From Takakia lepidozioides (lineage: Eukaryota > Streptophyta > Takakiopsida > Takakiales > Takakiaceae), in assembly GCA_030704615.1 (NCBI GenBank), contig CM060732.1, positions 38,233,053 through 38,297,052 on the forward strand: a stretch of 64,000 nt of DNA, written 5' to 3'. The notes under the pieces are model-generated. The model was not told where the DNA came from. It was given only the letters and a program-made list of their open reading frames with translations, and did no database searches. Shown here piece by piece: positions 1-10,301 of the stretch. The first letter of the stretch is position 1, and every line of letters starts with the position of its first letter. The translations under genes were made by a program, and so were the position numbers.

Positions 1-620
1 CTCATGAAGATTTTTTGGGAAATGTCGAAATTGCACTCCGGATGCAAGTGAACTGTGCGTCTGCTATAGTGATGTTGAACCCCCATTTCAATGTCCACTC
101 ATTTGGTGGAGGTTGCATGATTAGCTGGAAGGGCTCGAACTAGTAAATTGCATGTCCAACACTTGCAGGGTTTCTTTTACGTTTGAAAGTGTGAGGCATT
201 TGCTCTGCGAATCCGGGTCCTGATCAAACAAAAGGTCCTACTCTCTGGAACTTCTGAAAAGCATTCAACGACACATGTATGTCCAAGTGCAATGTTTTGG
301 AAGTTTTAATGAGCACCTAGTGAGTCAAAGTACGGTATCTGTTTGGAGTTATGATTAATGTGATGGTACTGGTACTTGAAGGCCTACAATTTGTATACTC
401 GAGCGATGAACATCGATCTACACTGATGATTCTTCATGGTCGCATTAATTTCTGTTTGAAACATGCATATTTTGTGGATGAAAGAGAAAGAGATCTAATC
501 TTGAAAGATTTCACTGCACAATTACATACACGTGGGCCGCGGTTGTCTATCGTTTCAGAAGTTTGAACAAATATGTGCAGCCTCCCTACTTCAGAGCTGA
601 GAGGAGCGAGAGGCTACATT
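1..620. other. no recognisable gene
   Basis: I see only short open frames with no family resemblance. This stretch is probably 3' flank of the minus-strand glycosyltransferase gene that ends at 621. Confidence 0.4.
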
Positions 621-1838
621 CTAATACCCAAGAACCTCAGGAGCTGGTAGGCTCTGCAGTGCTAACGAGGAGTCACGATGGAACTTACGGGCAAAGAGGA
701 AACAAGGAGAGTCAGGAACGCCGTTATGGACACAAGAGACGGTTGTGTTGTCGGCTGCAGTGTCATGGTGGGCGCCATCTGTGTCACTAGTGCGACTTTG
801 GAGATCCTGCACAAAGGATGCGCTGATGGAATTCTTGTCAAAAGTGTGTGGCGATCCCCCATGCGGTTCAGACCAATCCACATACATGACAGTGCGGTTG
901 GCAATCCCATGTCGATCCTTCAAATATAGCATCGTTTGAATGTACTGCTCGTCTCTCACACAGAACCACGTGCATTGAGCAGCAAATTTGAAGTAGATTG
1001 TAGTCTCAGCCACAACCATCATTGCGTGCCTCCGCTCCAATGCCATCCAAAACTCGCCTTTTCGAAGATCCTGAATAGGAAATTCTGGCATCGTCTCCCA
1101 GCTATAGTACCTCTTCACGGGGTGAAAAGACTCCACAAAGCTCACTTTTGACTGTGTGAGGTATTGGTACACAAATGGCAACCCTCGCAGTGGAATGGTA
1201 GTTTCACACACATTGATAAACCAGGAATTGTTTACCCGTTGATCAAGAAGAGCATAGGCTAGCAGTCTTTTTACAGCATCCACCAAGCCAATGGAAAAGC
1301 GAACAGCTGGTCTACTTGGAATCTCCTTCCCGTGGAAAATGGATCCTGGAGCATATGTGTATCCTGGTATAGCATGCACATAAATTGAGTGGAGATCCTC
1401 GTGTCCTCTGAAAAATCTTCGCCATAGAGGCTCGTGGTGAATGTCACCTCGAACTAGGAAAAGAAAGGCAACTCTTGGTTCGCCTGCAGGTAAGGGCCTC
1501 TTTGCTGCATCAGACGCAGCTGTGAAAAGTTGCGCATCAGTCAAATTGTATCGACGCAATACGTAATTATCACTCATATCCGCAGCTTGTAGCCCTTGGT
1601 GCTGAGAGAGGGGTACAGAGATTACACCTGAGTACAACCACCTTGCTCCCAGAATTGATCCGACCAGAGTGCCTAAGAGCAGACTGCAGACTGCAACAGT
1701 CACTTGCCCTCGACCAACCTTGTCTCGCTTCCTAACAATGCCCATAGCTGCTTTATCCCACATTGAGTGGGTGCTGTCCTCTATGCCCGGTTCATGCTCT
1801 GGCTCTGCGCGCTTTTGGAAACGGATGATCCACAGCAT
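621..1838 (-). CDS. GT14/DUF266 core-2/I-branching-type glycosyltransferase
   Basis: This is a 405-residue uninterrupted frame of the plant core-2/I-branching enzyme-like family (DUF266, CAZy GT14), type II Golgi membrane proteins presumed to act on cell-wall glycans or arabinogalactan proteins. A basic N-terminus (residues about 34-45) precedes one hydrophobic segment (about 46-70), as expected for a signal anchor. The catalytic domain opens with VAFLFLVRGDI, followed by LWRRFFRGHEDLHSIYVHA. The family's S/C-E-x-x-IPLRG block appears as CETTIPLRG, and YVDWSEPHGGSPHTF and the C-terminal SPCFLFARKFH block are all present. Length fits the family. The start is the first ATG of the frame; the second Met (residue 26) is also possible. 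No frameshift or internal stop is seen, so the gene may be functional. Substrate is unknown. The family is known; the exact activity is inference. Confidence 0.85.
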   Translation of the reverse strand: MLWIIRFQKRAEPEHEPGIEDSTHSMWDKAAMGIVRKRDKVGRGQVTVAVCSLLLGTLVGSILGARWLYSGVISVPLSQHQGLQAADMSDNYVLRRYNLTDAQLFTAASDAAKRPLPAGEPRVAFLFLVRGDIHHEPLWRRFFRGHEDLHSIYVHAIPGYTYAPGSIFHGKEIPSRPAVRFSIGLVDAVKRLLAYALLDQRVNNSWFINVCETTIPLRGLPFVYQYLTQSKVSFVESFHPVKRYYSWETMPEFPIQDLRKGEFWMALERRHAMMVVAETTIYFKFAAQCTWFCVRDEQYIQTMLYLKDRHGIANRTVMYVDWSEPHGGSPHTFDKNSISASFVQDLQSRTSDTDGAHHDTAADNTTVSCVHNGVPDSPCFLFARKFHRDSSLALQSLPAPEVLGY

Positions 1839-3514
1839 TCCCCTCCAGCCAATGGTCTCATTTGCTTACCTAAGGAGGAAAACATGTGTATCACTAGTCT
1901 AAACTTGAAAGAAATTAAACTGTTAGACCCAGGACACAGGGAGAGTCCGTATCTAGGCCGTATCTCAGTCTCACTTGAGGCCTCTAGCTACGTGAGAGAC
2001 GTGCTGCATAGGCGCTGTTAAGCCAACCATGAGCAACGTTCATGTGCAAATGTCGCCCACAAAGCAACGTGCGGTTTCTGTACTGTTCAACCGCTGGACA
2101 CATCCTCGCAAGGAAGAAGCGACTTCCTGAAGAAACACAAAAGAAAAAAGCTTGCCTCTTTAGCAACGTGATGGGTAGTCTGTCTGAATGCCGTACCATC
2201 GAACTGCGATTGGCTGTAGACCATAGTCAGCCAGCAGATCTCGAAGCCAGTTAGCGATGGCTTGATAAGGAACAGAAAATCTGCTTTTTAATCCTCTAAC
2301 AACTGCAAAATCTGCTACATTGCGTGTGCCCATGCTTTTGGTGGGGCCTCAATCGCTGGCCAGGATGTGATGTTTTGACATGAAAATGTTCACAAATCAA
2401 GAGGGAGACGCATTCGGACTGCTGTTGAACGGTTTTCAGACATTGGAGACATGTGGGTCCGGCTGCATCCGTTACCTGTTATTGGCTCCTCCCTTTGAGA
2501 GAGACCACGCATGATCGGTGCCCAAACCAAGCATATAACCCCTACCAGACAATGCCTGCTTGAGGAGGATATACCTCCTCAATCATACGTTCTCATGTTC
2601 CCATGTTCCTTCCAGCTTTCCAAGATGATAACAATGCCTTTTGGGAAGTTCTAATGGATGCATCAGAGGGGGCGCCTCAAATCCAGGAAAATCTGGTAGG
2701 TTTTCTTGTTGAAAGCACCCCACACGGAGTAGTCTGCTATGAGCACACCAACTTCCAAACAAGTTAGAGGTATTCACAACTGCTAATTTCTTATGAGAGC
2801 TTTAAGCATGATAATTCACACAGTACGTGCCCATCCTACTTCCATGCTTAGCTTGAGCTTTGCACCAACCAGGAAGGTCAATCGCAAAGAACGAGATATT
2901 TGGAGACAAAGTGTTACAGTATCCCAGTATCTCTCTTACCGTTTTTCGCAGAATCGTTTTCCTGATAATGATGCGGAGTCCGTCCTTGGCTGGGCGACAC
3001 TTGATCGAAGCGAGACGAAGCCTCAAACTTACGATGGAAGGTTTTGGATTGTGGTGTCATTTGTCTCCTTTATGAATCTAGTCTCCTGTAGTGTGGAATT
3101 GGAGGGTGGCACTGTGGCTAACCAGTTACCAGACAAGAAGAATGCAAGTCACCATCTTCAACTGAACAAACTCGGTGCAGTTAGTACAATTAATTTCACT
3201 TGTACAAAACTGGTCATCTATGATCTATGCATATGGCTATGTTCAGCTAGTTCTGATTCAAATTGAAATTCCAATTCATCAGTAGAAGGTATGACCTCCA
3301 AAATTCGCCACATCCGTACCTTTCTTTTGATTGAATGCAGCTCACCATGGATCTCAGTTTCAACATGCTGCTTCTCAGGTGTGCACCTCAACCACCAATG
3401 ACACTACCAGTGTAAAATCAGTTCTGTCACATCAATAGGCATGACTGTAGCAGTGTGGTCTGGCATGTCGTGGAAATCTTGCATGGTTGGAAAATAGTAC
3501 CAAAAAAAAGACCG
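1839..3514. other. intergenic, no supported gene
   Basis: A 157-residue plus-strand frame (2793-3266) and its minus-strand shadows show no recognisable domain. This stretch probably holds the 5' region of the glycosyltransferase gene and the 3' region of the DHFS-like gene. Confidence 0.4.
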
Positions 3515-6500
3515 TTACGTTATTAGAGAGAGAGCTGCTGCAACTCCATGAAGAGATCCTGTGACACAAACTACTTGTCGGCTGTTTGTTAGCCCAACTC
3601 TCTCATTCAATTTGGCCATTGCTTCTTTGATTGCCACATCCATGGGCTCTACCTCTACCACCATAATCAAGCCTTCAGGCCAGCGTGCCCTTTTGGCCAC
3701 GCCTTCACTGTTGTTCTGAATAACCTTTAAACTTAATGTTAGAGCCGCCTTAATCCACACGCTTGCCAATTCAGCTGCCGAGGTGGACCGGTCAGGAACT
3801 GCACTCTTCACAACATGGGGCAGCCCATGTGGAGTAAGGCCTTTCAACTCCTTGTCCACCATAGATTGCATTTCGACCCTCTTCTACAAAGCATCCTCCA
3901 CAGGAAACCAGGTGTTGTCCAGTTGCACATTACAAATGAGCATATAAACAAACAGGAGACACGAGTGTAAACATATATAATATAGACAGTTTGCACATGA
4001 TGGGGTGGTCAAAACTGGTGCATACCTGAACAGCCCCATTTGGACGACGGCCTCTCGTGGTGACAACAACATCTGGTTTTGCCTCTGCACATTTGCAAGA
4101 ACTTTGAAAATAAGGTGCTGCCATCTGGTACACAATTCTGCAGACCTTAGCTTATGATGACCACACCTCTTACAGTTTGCACAATCTGTGTGCCAAGCTT
4201 AGGATTTGTGAAGTAAAGCTGTTTTCCCTCAGAACCTGGCAGAGTTCCTCAAGGAGAGCTTTCAGATAACTACAGTCAACATTTGTAGTCTGGTCGCCTC
4301 CATTATTCCCACCTTGCCATTGGGAATGCATACAGAAAACTTGATGTGTCCAGTTATGTGCTTTCCCAGACTCACTGCTCAAAGACCCCTTCCATCCTCC
4401 CCTACAAGAACAGGTAGTAGTTACCCTCTGTTTTTCCTACTGTCTGAATCCACTCTCCATCTGCAAAGAGAGGAGGTAAGCGGAGATTTCAACCCACAAA
4501 TGGAGAGAAAAACATCTTAATTGGGCTGTAGAGTATGAACACTGGCTATGCCTGTCCCTTGAGAGGATAGTCTCTGCAGCAAAACAAACCCCCAAGAGCC
4601 GACTATGGGATTCCAAACCAACAGGGTCAAACAGCTTTTGCTCTTATACAGCCACTTGCAATCAAATTCTAAATGTTGACTATTTGATTTGATATTGACA
4701 ATCAGCTATAAATTAAAACACCAATTTTTCACTGCTGCAAAGCCCTCCACCTTGCTAGTCACTGTAGGGACTTGAGGGAGAGATTCCCTGACAGAATACA
4801 GATTAACTTGAACGCAAGTCTAAGAGAACAGAGCTATACTGGGCGGCCATGCTTGATGATGCCAGCCTTGGCAAGGGTAATAGTTTCCAGGGAGCCACCC
4901 AACGCTGCCAAATGCTCACAGCCAATACCCACTATGACAGCTGCTGCAAGTCCCTCGGGCGGAATCACATTTGTTGCATCTCGAGCTCCCCCTAGCCCTG
5001 TCTGCCACCAGATAACAAACATGAAGTTGACGATTAGATTGTGAATTTTATCACATCTCCATTTTTAGTCCAGTCTTGTATGCAATACTTGTTCCAGAGT
5101 ACAATTGATTAGAGGGCATCACCAATCCCTACCATTTAACTCACAGAAACTAAATTAGCTACATGAAGGTGACTCATTAGACTATATTTCAAGAACATCT
5201 GTGGACAATTTCTGAGTTCCATAACAGAAGAATATGAAAGAATGAAAGTAGCTGCCAGAAACAACCCCTCGTTCATCCTCATCTGTGATACGTGCAACCA
5301 CTCAGTAACAGTGTTACAGTGGTCCATCGAAGAGTCACAGAAAGAATCGTATGCATTTTAACAAAAATGTAAATACCCCCTGAAAACAGGGAAGATTTGG
5401 ACCCTGTGGCTTCTCAGGGTTTTCTGATAAATCTTTCCAGTCTTGTACAACTTACAAGATCCCAAAAATATACCTCAATCACTGCCACGTCGACCTTCTT
5501 CCTTGCAAAGTGCGTAAATGCTAAAGCTGTCAATATCTGGCATATCCGATATGTATACCTTCAGCCCATTTCAAGAAAACCAACAGTGGGCACAATAAAA
5601 AGTACAAACGCAGTAAAAATGATCAACAACCATGCACACTAAGAAATTCTTTGCCTTTACTCCATGGATCAACTCAACACTTTCATCTCCAACTCTTAAC
5701 AACCTCTAGAGAACAATAGGTGCAAAATGCACACAGGGTCTAGTCACCTCAAGACACCTCAAAGTGAGTGAGAGATCCTGACTCCTCCGCAACAGCCTCA
5801 TCGAGTGTTGCCCGCACATCTTCGAAGAGCTTTCCTAGAGATGCCTCATGCACTGGATCTCCTGTTGTGCCTGCCGTTATTCTCTCTTGAATACTGAAAA
5901 TGTGTGGGCTGCCATAATGTGTTTCCACCACAAATTCATCAATATGGATTTGAGCCTTCTGATCCTCTTGAACTATTTTACTCCTCCTGAGAGTAACAAA
6001 ACCCTTGCACTGTTGATTAAATAACTGGTACTGACCAGAAAGCTCTTTGTTGATCCACTCACTGGCACTGTTGGCTTTGATCCAGCACAAATAAGATAGA
6101 GAGAGAGAAAAGGGAGGGCGGAGGAGAGGGAGGGCAACCGGATAGTGTGACAGTGGATCACCAAGCCGTGCAAGGAGCCGGTGCATTCGTTGAAGATCAA
6201 AGCCAACATTTGAATCTGTGCCTGCCCCTTGTGGCACGCCCTGTCTCTCATAATTTCGAAGCTTATCCAAATACCTTAAAAATTGTGCCACCCCACCCCT
6301 CTCACCTTCCCACCCACAAAAACACTCATTAGACTTACTTGCCATCACCTTGTACCCATGGACCCCACATGGGTTATGAATGGAGCACAAAAGAGGAGGA
6401 AAGGTTGAGAGGGGATGGCAGGAGAGTACACGACGGTCATGGAAAGCTTAGGGGATTCACCTTCACTGCATTTTGCAGAGTACATTGCAATGCATCATAA

Positions 6501-6791
6501 TGTGCCTCCCCACCAAGATTGGAAATGTGGATTTCGGACAGAGAGGGACAGAAAGAACTAATTAAATAAGCCCTTACACGAGGAGGAAGAGAGGGAAAGT
6601 GACATCATGAGTGTAGGTGGCCTACCGTCTGTCCTAGTCGATAGACTTGAAAGTGCTCTCAAGTCCACTAGCTCCTTGGCCTGTCTACGACCCGGATACA
6701 CCTGCCCGCGTGACTTGAAGAGACACAGGGATATAAGCCTGCCTGCCATGGTCTTCGCCAACACCCTTTTACTCAGTTCCATTGATTTCAA
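3515..6791 (-). pseudogene. dihydrofolate synthetase / folylpolyglutamate synthase-like gene, partly decayed
   Basis: Minus-strand exon blocks match the FolC-type Mur ligase fold enzyme that adds glutamate to dihydropteroate or folate (plants: DHFS in mitochondria). A possible first exon (6558-6791) encodes a basic, Ser-rich, presequence-like peptide. Exon about 6143-6330 has LRNYERQGVPQGAGTDS and FDLQRMHRLLARLG. A block ending at about 5763 carries SPHIFSIQERI and SLTHFE. A 63-bp exon (5474-5536) reads ILTALAFTHFARKKVDVAVIE in two halves. Exon 4840-5001 has [13 protein letters not shown] and [12 protein letters not shown] fragment near 4026-4085 contains KPDVVVTT, and the last exon (from about 3880 to the stop at 3515) ends VVCVTGSLHGVAAAL. 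GT/AG sites fit the two central exons in phase. Against function: the P-loop GTKGKGST is not intact (only AGSK...GST around 5990-6090, with no clear acceptor), YTSPH reads HYGSPH, and the central ligase region is not found. It may instead be a divergent but working gene. Confidence 0.6.
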
Positions 6792-6799
6792 TTAGGATT

Positions 6800-8219
6800 G
6801 ATAAAATATGTGACCAGGGATCAGCGATGCGGTGTTCTATCATAACCAATTCATCCATAGCTCGAGGTTGGTTTCCCTGTTCGCAAAATTGAAGTTTTTG
6901 GGAGCCGTGCTCATGAAACTTTGTCTTGCGCTCATGGAAAATGCGAGCGACTTCTGTTCGATTTGTTCAAATTGTCTTCATGTTTACCTTGTGCTCCATG
7001 TGTGCCTCTATGCTGGGTGTTCACACATCTGCATCTAGTAGAGCGGTTTCAGTTGCAACCTTTGATCCGGATGGGAAAGTCGTCTGGGCTTTGCATCCGT
7101 ATTCTTAGCTCGGAGTCCGTTGTCTGACAGTCAGATTTAAAGTAGGGTTGACAATGACACATAGAAAAGTAGTAGAAATGCCCTCTTGCAATTCGTCCTT
7201 CTGGCCTCTGATCTGGCGTTCTCGATTGAAAGGGTGATCGTGAAACATTTTTGCCAACTCTCGAAGTGAAGAATTCAAAATGTGAGAGCGAGAAGCCAGA
7301 CCTTGGGCACGATTGTGTCGTAATCTCGATGAGCTCAGGCCGTACCAGCTGCGACACCATGTTTCTGCACCCAGACCCCAGGTCAGGATTCTTGCGCTGC
7401 TTAGCTCCTTGCCTGCCCATATCCGCTAAGCTCCTCCATCATCAATGCATAGTATAAGAGCATCACACTGACTCCAACGTAAGAGGACGATAAAAAACCC
7501 CGAATGAAACTAAACAGAAAATCCACAGATCTGAGCAGGGTCGCCAACATCAAACTAGGTAGTAACCAAGACTAATCCTTAGGAGTCCAGCTGAAGTTGG
7601 CTAAACCCTTAAACCCAAAGACGGTTAGCCGACATTGTACATAGATGGTGACACTCATGATAGAAGGTAGAAAGGCAAGCAGAGATCAAGACGACGGTGA
7701 GGAAATGAGAGAGGGGAAATTTTGCATGTGCTGGGACGGGAAGTGGGAGGTCTGCAAAGAAGCAGCCAGGCTCTCTTTTCGGCGACGTTTTGGGGACAGG
7801 AGCAGAATAGAGATTGATATGTCCTTGGAAAAGACAGAAGGAAGGAGACGTATAATATGCAGCAGCAAATGACGGTTCGCACCCATACGTGATCCTTGAG
7901 CAGGTTGATCGTTTCCAATGTACAGAGGAGCCTGCTGGTACAATTGTTTCTTGCATCGGAGCTCGAAGCAGAGAGCGCAAGAGGACTCCATACCAAACGC
8001 CCCGTCCTCTTGTTTGGGTCAGGTGAAAGGCCTCGCGTGAGGCAGCGGATTAAGGGGCTGGGCTGTGCCGTCATCCATAATGGCAATGCACAGCGGACGG
8101 AGTCCCCTGCATTTGATGGTTATGGGGCATTCCAAACCATCAGGGATGCCACTGAAATTATGTGATACCACGATTTTCTTTCTTGGTCTCGCTGAATCCT
8201 CCTTGGGGTGAAAGAAAAG
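6800..8219. other. no supported gene
   Basis: Several overlapping frames of 100-143 residues occur on both strands (7049-7420, 7609-8086), but none resembles a known family and they shadow each other. I see no RNA gene. Confidence 0.35.
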
Positions 8220-8229
8220 CTAGCTGCTT

Positions 8230-8845
8230 TTTGACACAATGTCAGGGACAATGTGGTGAGGGCACCTCCTTGTTCAACACATTGACGTTTGTTTGGTCCT
8301 CTTATCAGAGCCATCCCTAATTTTTCATGCTGAATTCTGTAACTTAGCTCGGCAGTTGGACGTATGGTGGTTTGGAATGATTTTGACCTGTTACTGCCAA
8401 TGTGGCAACAGGCAAATATCCAGAAACGGAAGACAAAGAGAAGCTTTGGAAGGATATGGAACGACAATCGAGGCAAAGAGGAATGCCTGTTATGTCACAG
8501 AGAGAAGCAGACTACAAGTTGCATCACAAAAGTTTCTTGCAAATTGTCATCCTAGCTCTTTCCCCAACATATTTTTAGAGTCTGGGGGGCAATTCAACTT
8601 AGGAACTAGTGTGTGATATATAGACAAGATTTAGGCTGTCATTGTCAGCTGCTAGCAGCAAGGGTCTATGCAGCGGGGGATAACTGAAGGTGGGAGGGGT
8701 GGAGTGTTTGTGCAGATTCATCTAAGAGGGCCAGATTTCAAGTGCAAAAGTACCCATCATCCCCTGTGGATTGATGGCTATAAGAAAACCGTACGGGTAG
8801 ATGGTCAACTGGAAGCAGCAGCGGCGGCACAAATGTTGACCATAG
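8230..8845 (+). pseudogene. OSB-like PDF-motif exon remnants (copy A)
   Basis: OSB proteins are plant organellar single-strand DNA-binding proteins whose C-terminal PDF motif runs roughly LW..FF..P..WWDNR..K.N...PDFKHK.T...LWI. Here about 8390-8470 encodes TGKYPETEDKEKLWKD, the left half. About 8720-8830 encodes PDFKCKSTHHPLWIDGYKK followed by VDGQLEAAAAAQ, the right half. The stretch between them looks like a decayed intron. The same two half-motifs recur at 34.2-35.0 kb, 37.8-38.6 kb and, inverted, at 54.2 and 61.3-61.9 kb. Stops and indels interrupt the frame. Assignment to OSB rests on the PDF motif; no OB-fold part is visible here. Confidence 0.6.
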
Positions 8846-8929
8846 TTTCTAGAAGAGGAACAAGAGAGGGACCTCTTCTGGCACTTCTGGGCATGTGAGG
8901 ACACTATATGAGGCAGGACCACTGAAGGA

Positions 8930-9470
8930 GGCTCTACAAATTTTGAACAAAGGAGGCATTTAAAGTGGATTCAAGCCAAATGTTCTTCTACACAACACCC
9001 TGTATGTTAAATGCAGGAGCGTCATGGATGCACACCAAGTGTTCAACAAAATGCCTGAACAAGTTTTGATCATGTGGGTGGTTACCCCATTCCCCAGTCG
9101 GACTTTAATGGTGGCAGGACTTACCAAGCATGGGCATGGTAAGAATGCTTCAGACACATATGAGCAAATGATGCAGGAAGGGGTGAAGCCGAACTGGGTC
9201 ACACTTGGTCACATCATGGACATTTCACCGTGGTCACGTCATCAAACCTGGAGTAGTAACAGTCTGAACTACCCTCGTTCAACCTGTTGAACCCAATGTG
9301 GTGCGATGATTGCAGGATATGCCTAGCATGGGTGTGGGATGGAGGTTTTGGAGACCTATGAGCACATTCACACACAACGTGCAGCAACATGTAGTCAACT
9401 GGGATGAACAGGATGCCGCGACTTATGTGTTCTATCAAACAACTATGCTGCAACTGGCAGGTGGGATCTG
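8930..9470 (+). pseudogene. PLS-class PPR gene fragments (copy A)
   Basis: Broken pentatricopeptide repeats in several frames: PNVLLHNTLYVKCRSVMDAHQVFNKMPEQ in two pieces around 8970-9070, MVAGLTKHGHGKNASDTYEQMM and EGVKPNWVT at 9110-9205, and AMIAGYA...GMEVLETYE at 9300-9365. Then comes DEQDAATYV at about 9402-9430, the start of an E motif, closely matching the intact-looking E motif at 51.3-51.5 kb (minus). PPR proteins bind organellar RNA. This copy has stops and frameshifts and lies just downstream of the OSB-like exons, the same arrangement seen elsewhere in the window. Confidence 0.8.
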
Positions 9471-9479
9471 CTTTTCTCA

Positions 9480-9980
9480 TGGGATGGCTGTCCCTGTAAC
9501 AGATATGACACTTCGATCAAGAAGTTCATGGATCCAGCACACACCACAACATCCAGGTTATCTCTCTACCTCTATCTCTTTTTAGCTTTCATGTGTTAGC
9601 TACTGTTATTTGAACTGAGAAAGTGTTATACCAATGCAGTTGTCCTCGGAGTGTGTGCATATGCACTGAACAGTAACAGTTGTTGACAATTAATTGAGAG
9701 AGATTTGACTGGTTCAACTTAATGCAAGCGGTTGTGCAACTTCTAGTATGACCAGAGAGGTGTCTATCCCCCAGTTTATGCTGTGGGTTTTGACACAATT
9801 GTTACTATGTCCAGATCCCTGATATTTGAGTATGTTTGTGCCTATGGCAGGGAGAGGTTGAAGAATGATGTGTGGACCTTAAGCCATGAGCCCTTTGTGC
9901 GATAGTGCTTTGAAACCTTCCTGATGTTCTGCAAGTCTCTGGCAGTTACAGTACCTCGACCGATCGCGCAAGGTTGCATA
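9480..9980. other. no supported gene
   Basis: Short frames only; nothing recognised between the PPR remnant and the next open frame. Confidence 0.35.
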
Positions 9981-9983
9981 ATT

Positions 9984-10301
9984 CTAAAAGGAAGAGATGT
10001 TTTTGTACATTACCTTTGCCGCCATAATGGTGTGCTGGCCTCCAATTACAAAGAATTTTGAGTTATTAAAGTCAGTCGGATGCTGAGGTTTTGAGGCGGA
10101 CACCTCATTTGCGACGTTTGCATTCATCGGCGCCAGGTAAACGGGATGCTTAGAGTCTAAAAAGAGATGGGCTTTCACTTCATCCTTATGCTTCACATTG
10201 AGAGGGGACAAATGGCAGCAGTTGTGAGTATCTGTAAGTTGTTGGTTGCTGGTGGGCTCATAGCAGACCTGATATGAGCTGAGCTGATTACTCTTAATCA
10301 A
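9984..10301 (-). CDS. hypothetical fragment with a ParB/sulfiredoxin-like GGQHT motif
   Basis: A 105-residue minus-strand frame has HPVYLAPMNANVANEV, then KFFVIGGQHTIMAAKVMYKN near its end. The GGQH(T/R)..AA pattern resembles the nucleotide-binding motif of ParB/Srx-type domains, which occur in uncharacterised plant and transposon-associated proteins. No complete domain is visible and the frame stops shortly after the motif, so this may be an exon or a remnant. Function unknown; the resemblance is from memory and weak. Confidence 0.25.
   Translation of the reverse strand: MIKSNQLSSYQVCYEPTSNQQLTDTHNCCHLSPLNVKHKDEVKAHLFLDSKHPVYLAPMNANVANEVSASKPQHPTDFNNSKFFVIGGQHTIMAAKVMYKNISSF

Noticed and set aside
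2793-3266. 157-residue plus-strand open frame as a gene
   Set aside because: No family resemblance and several competing frames on both strands; amino-acid composition gives no support.
7049-8086. Minus-strand frames of 123 and 143 residues as genes
   Set aside because: They overlap plus-strand frames, show no domain and no splice-compatible extension.
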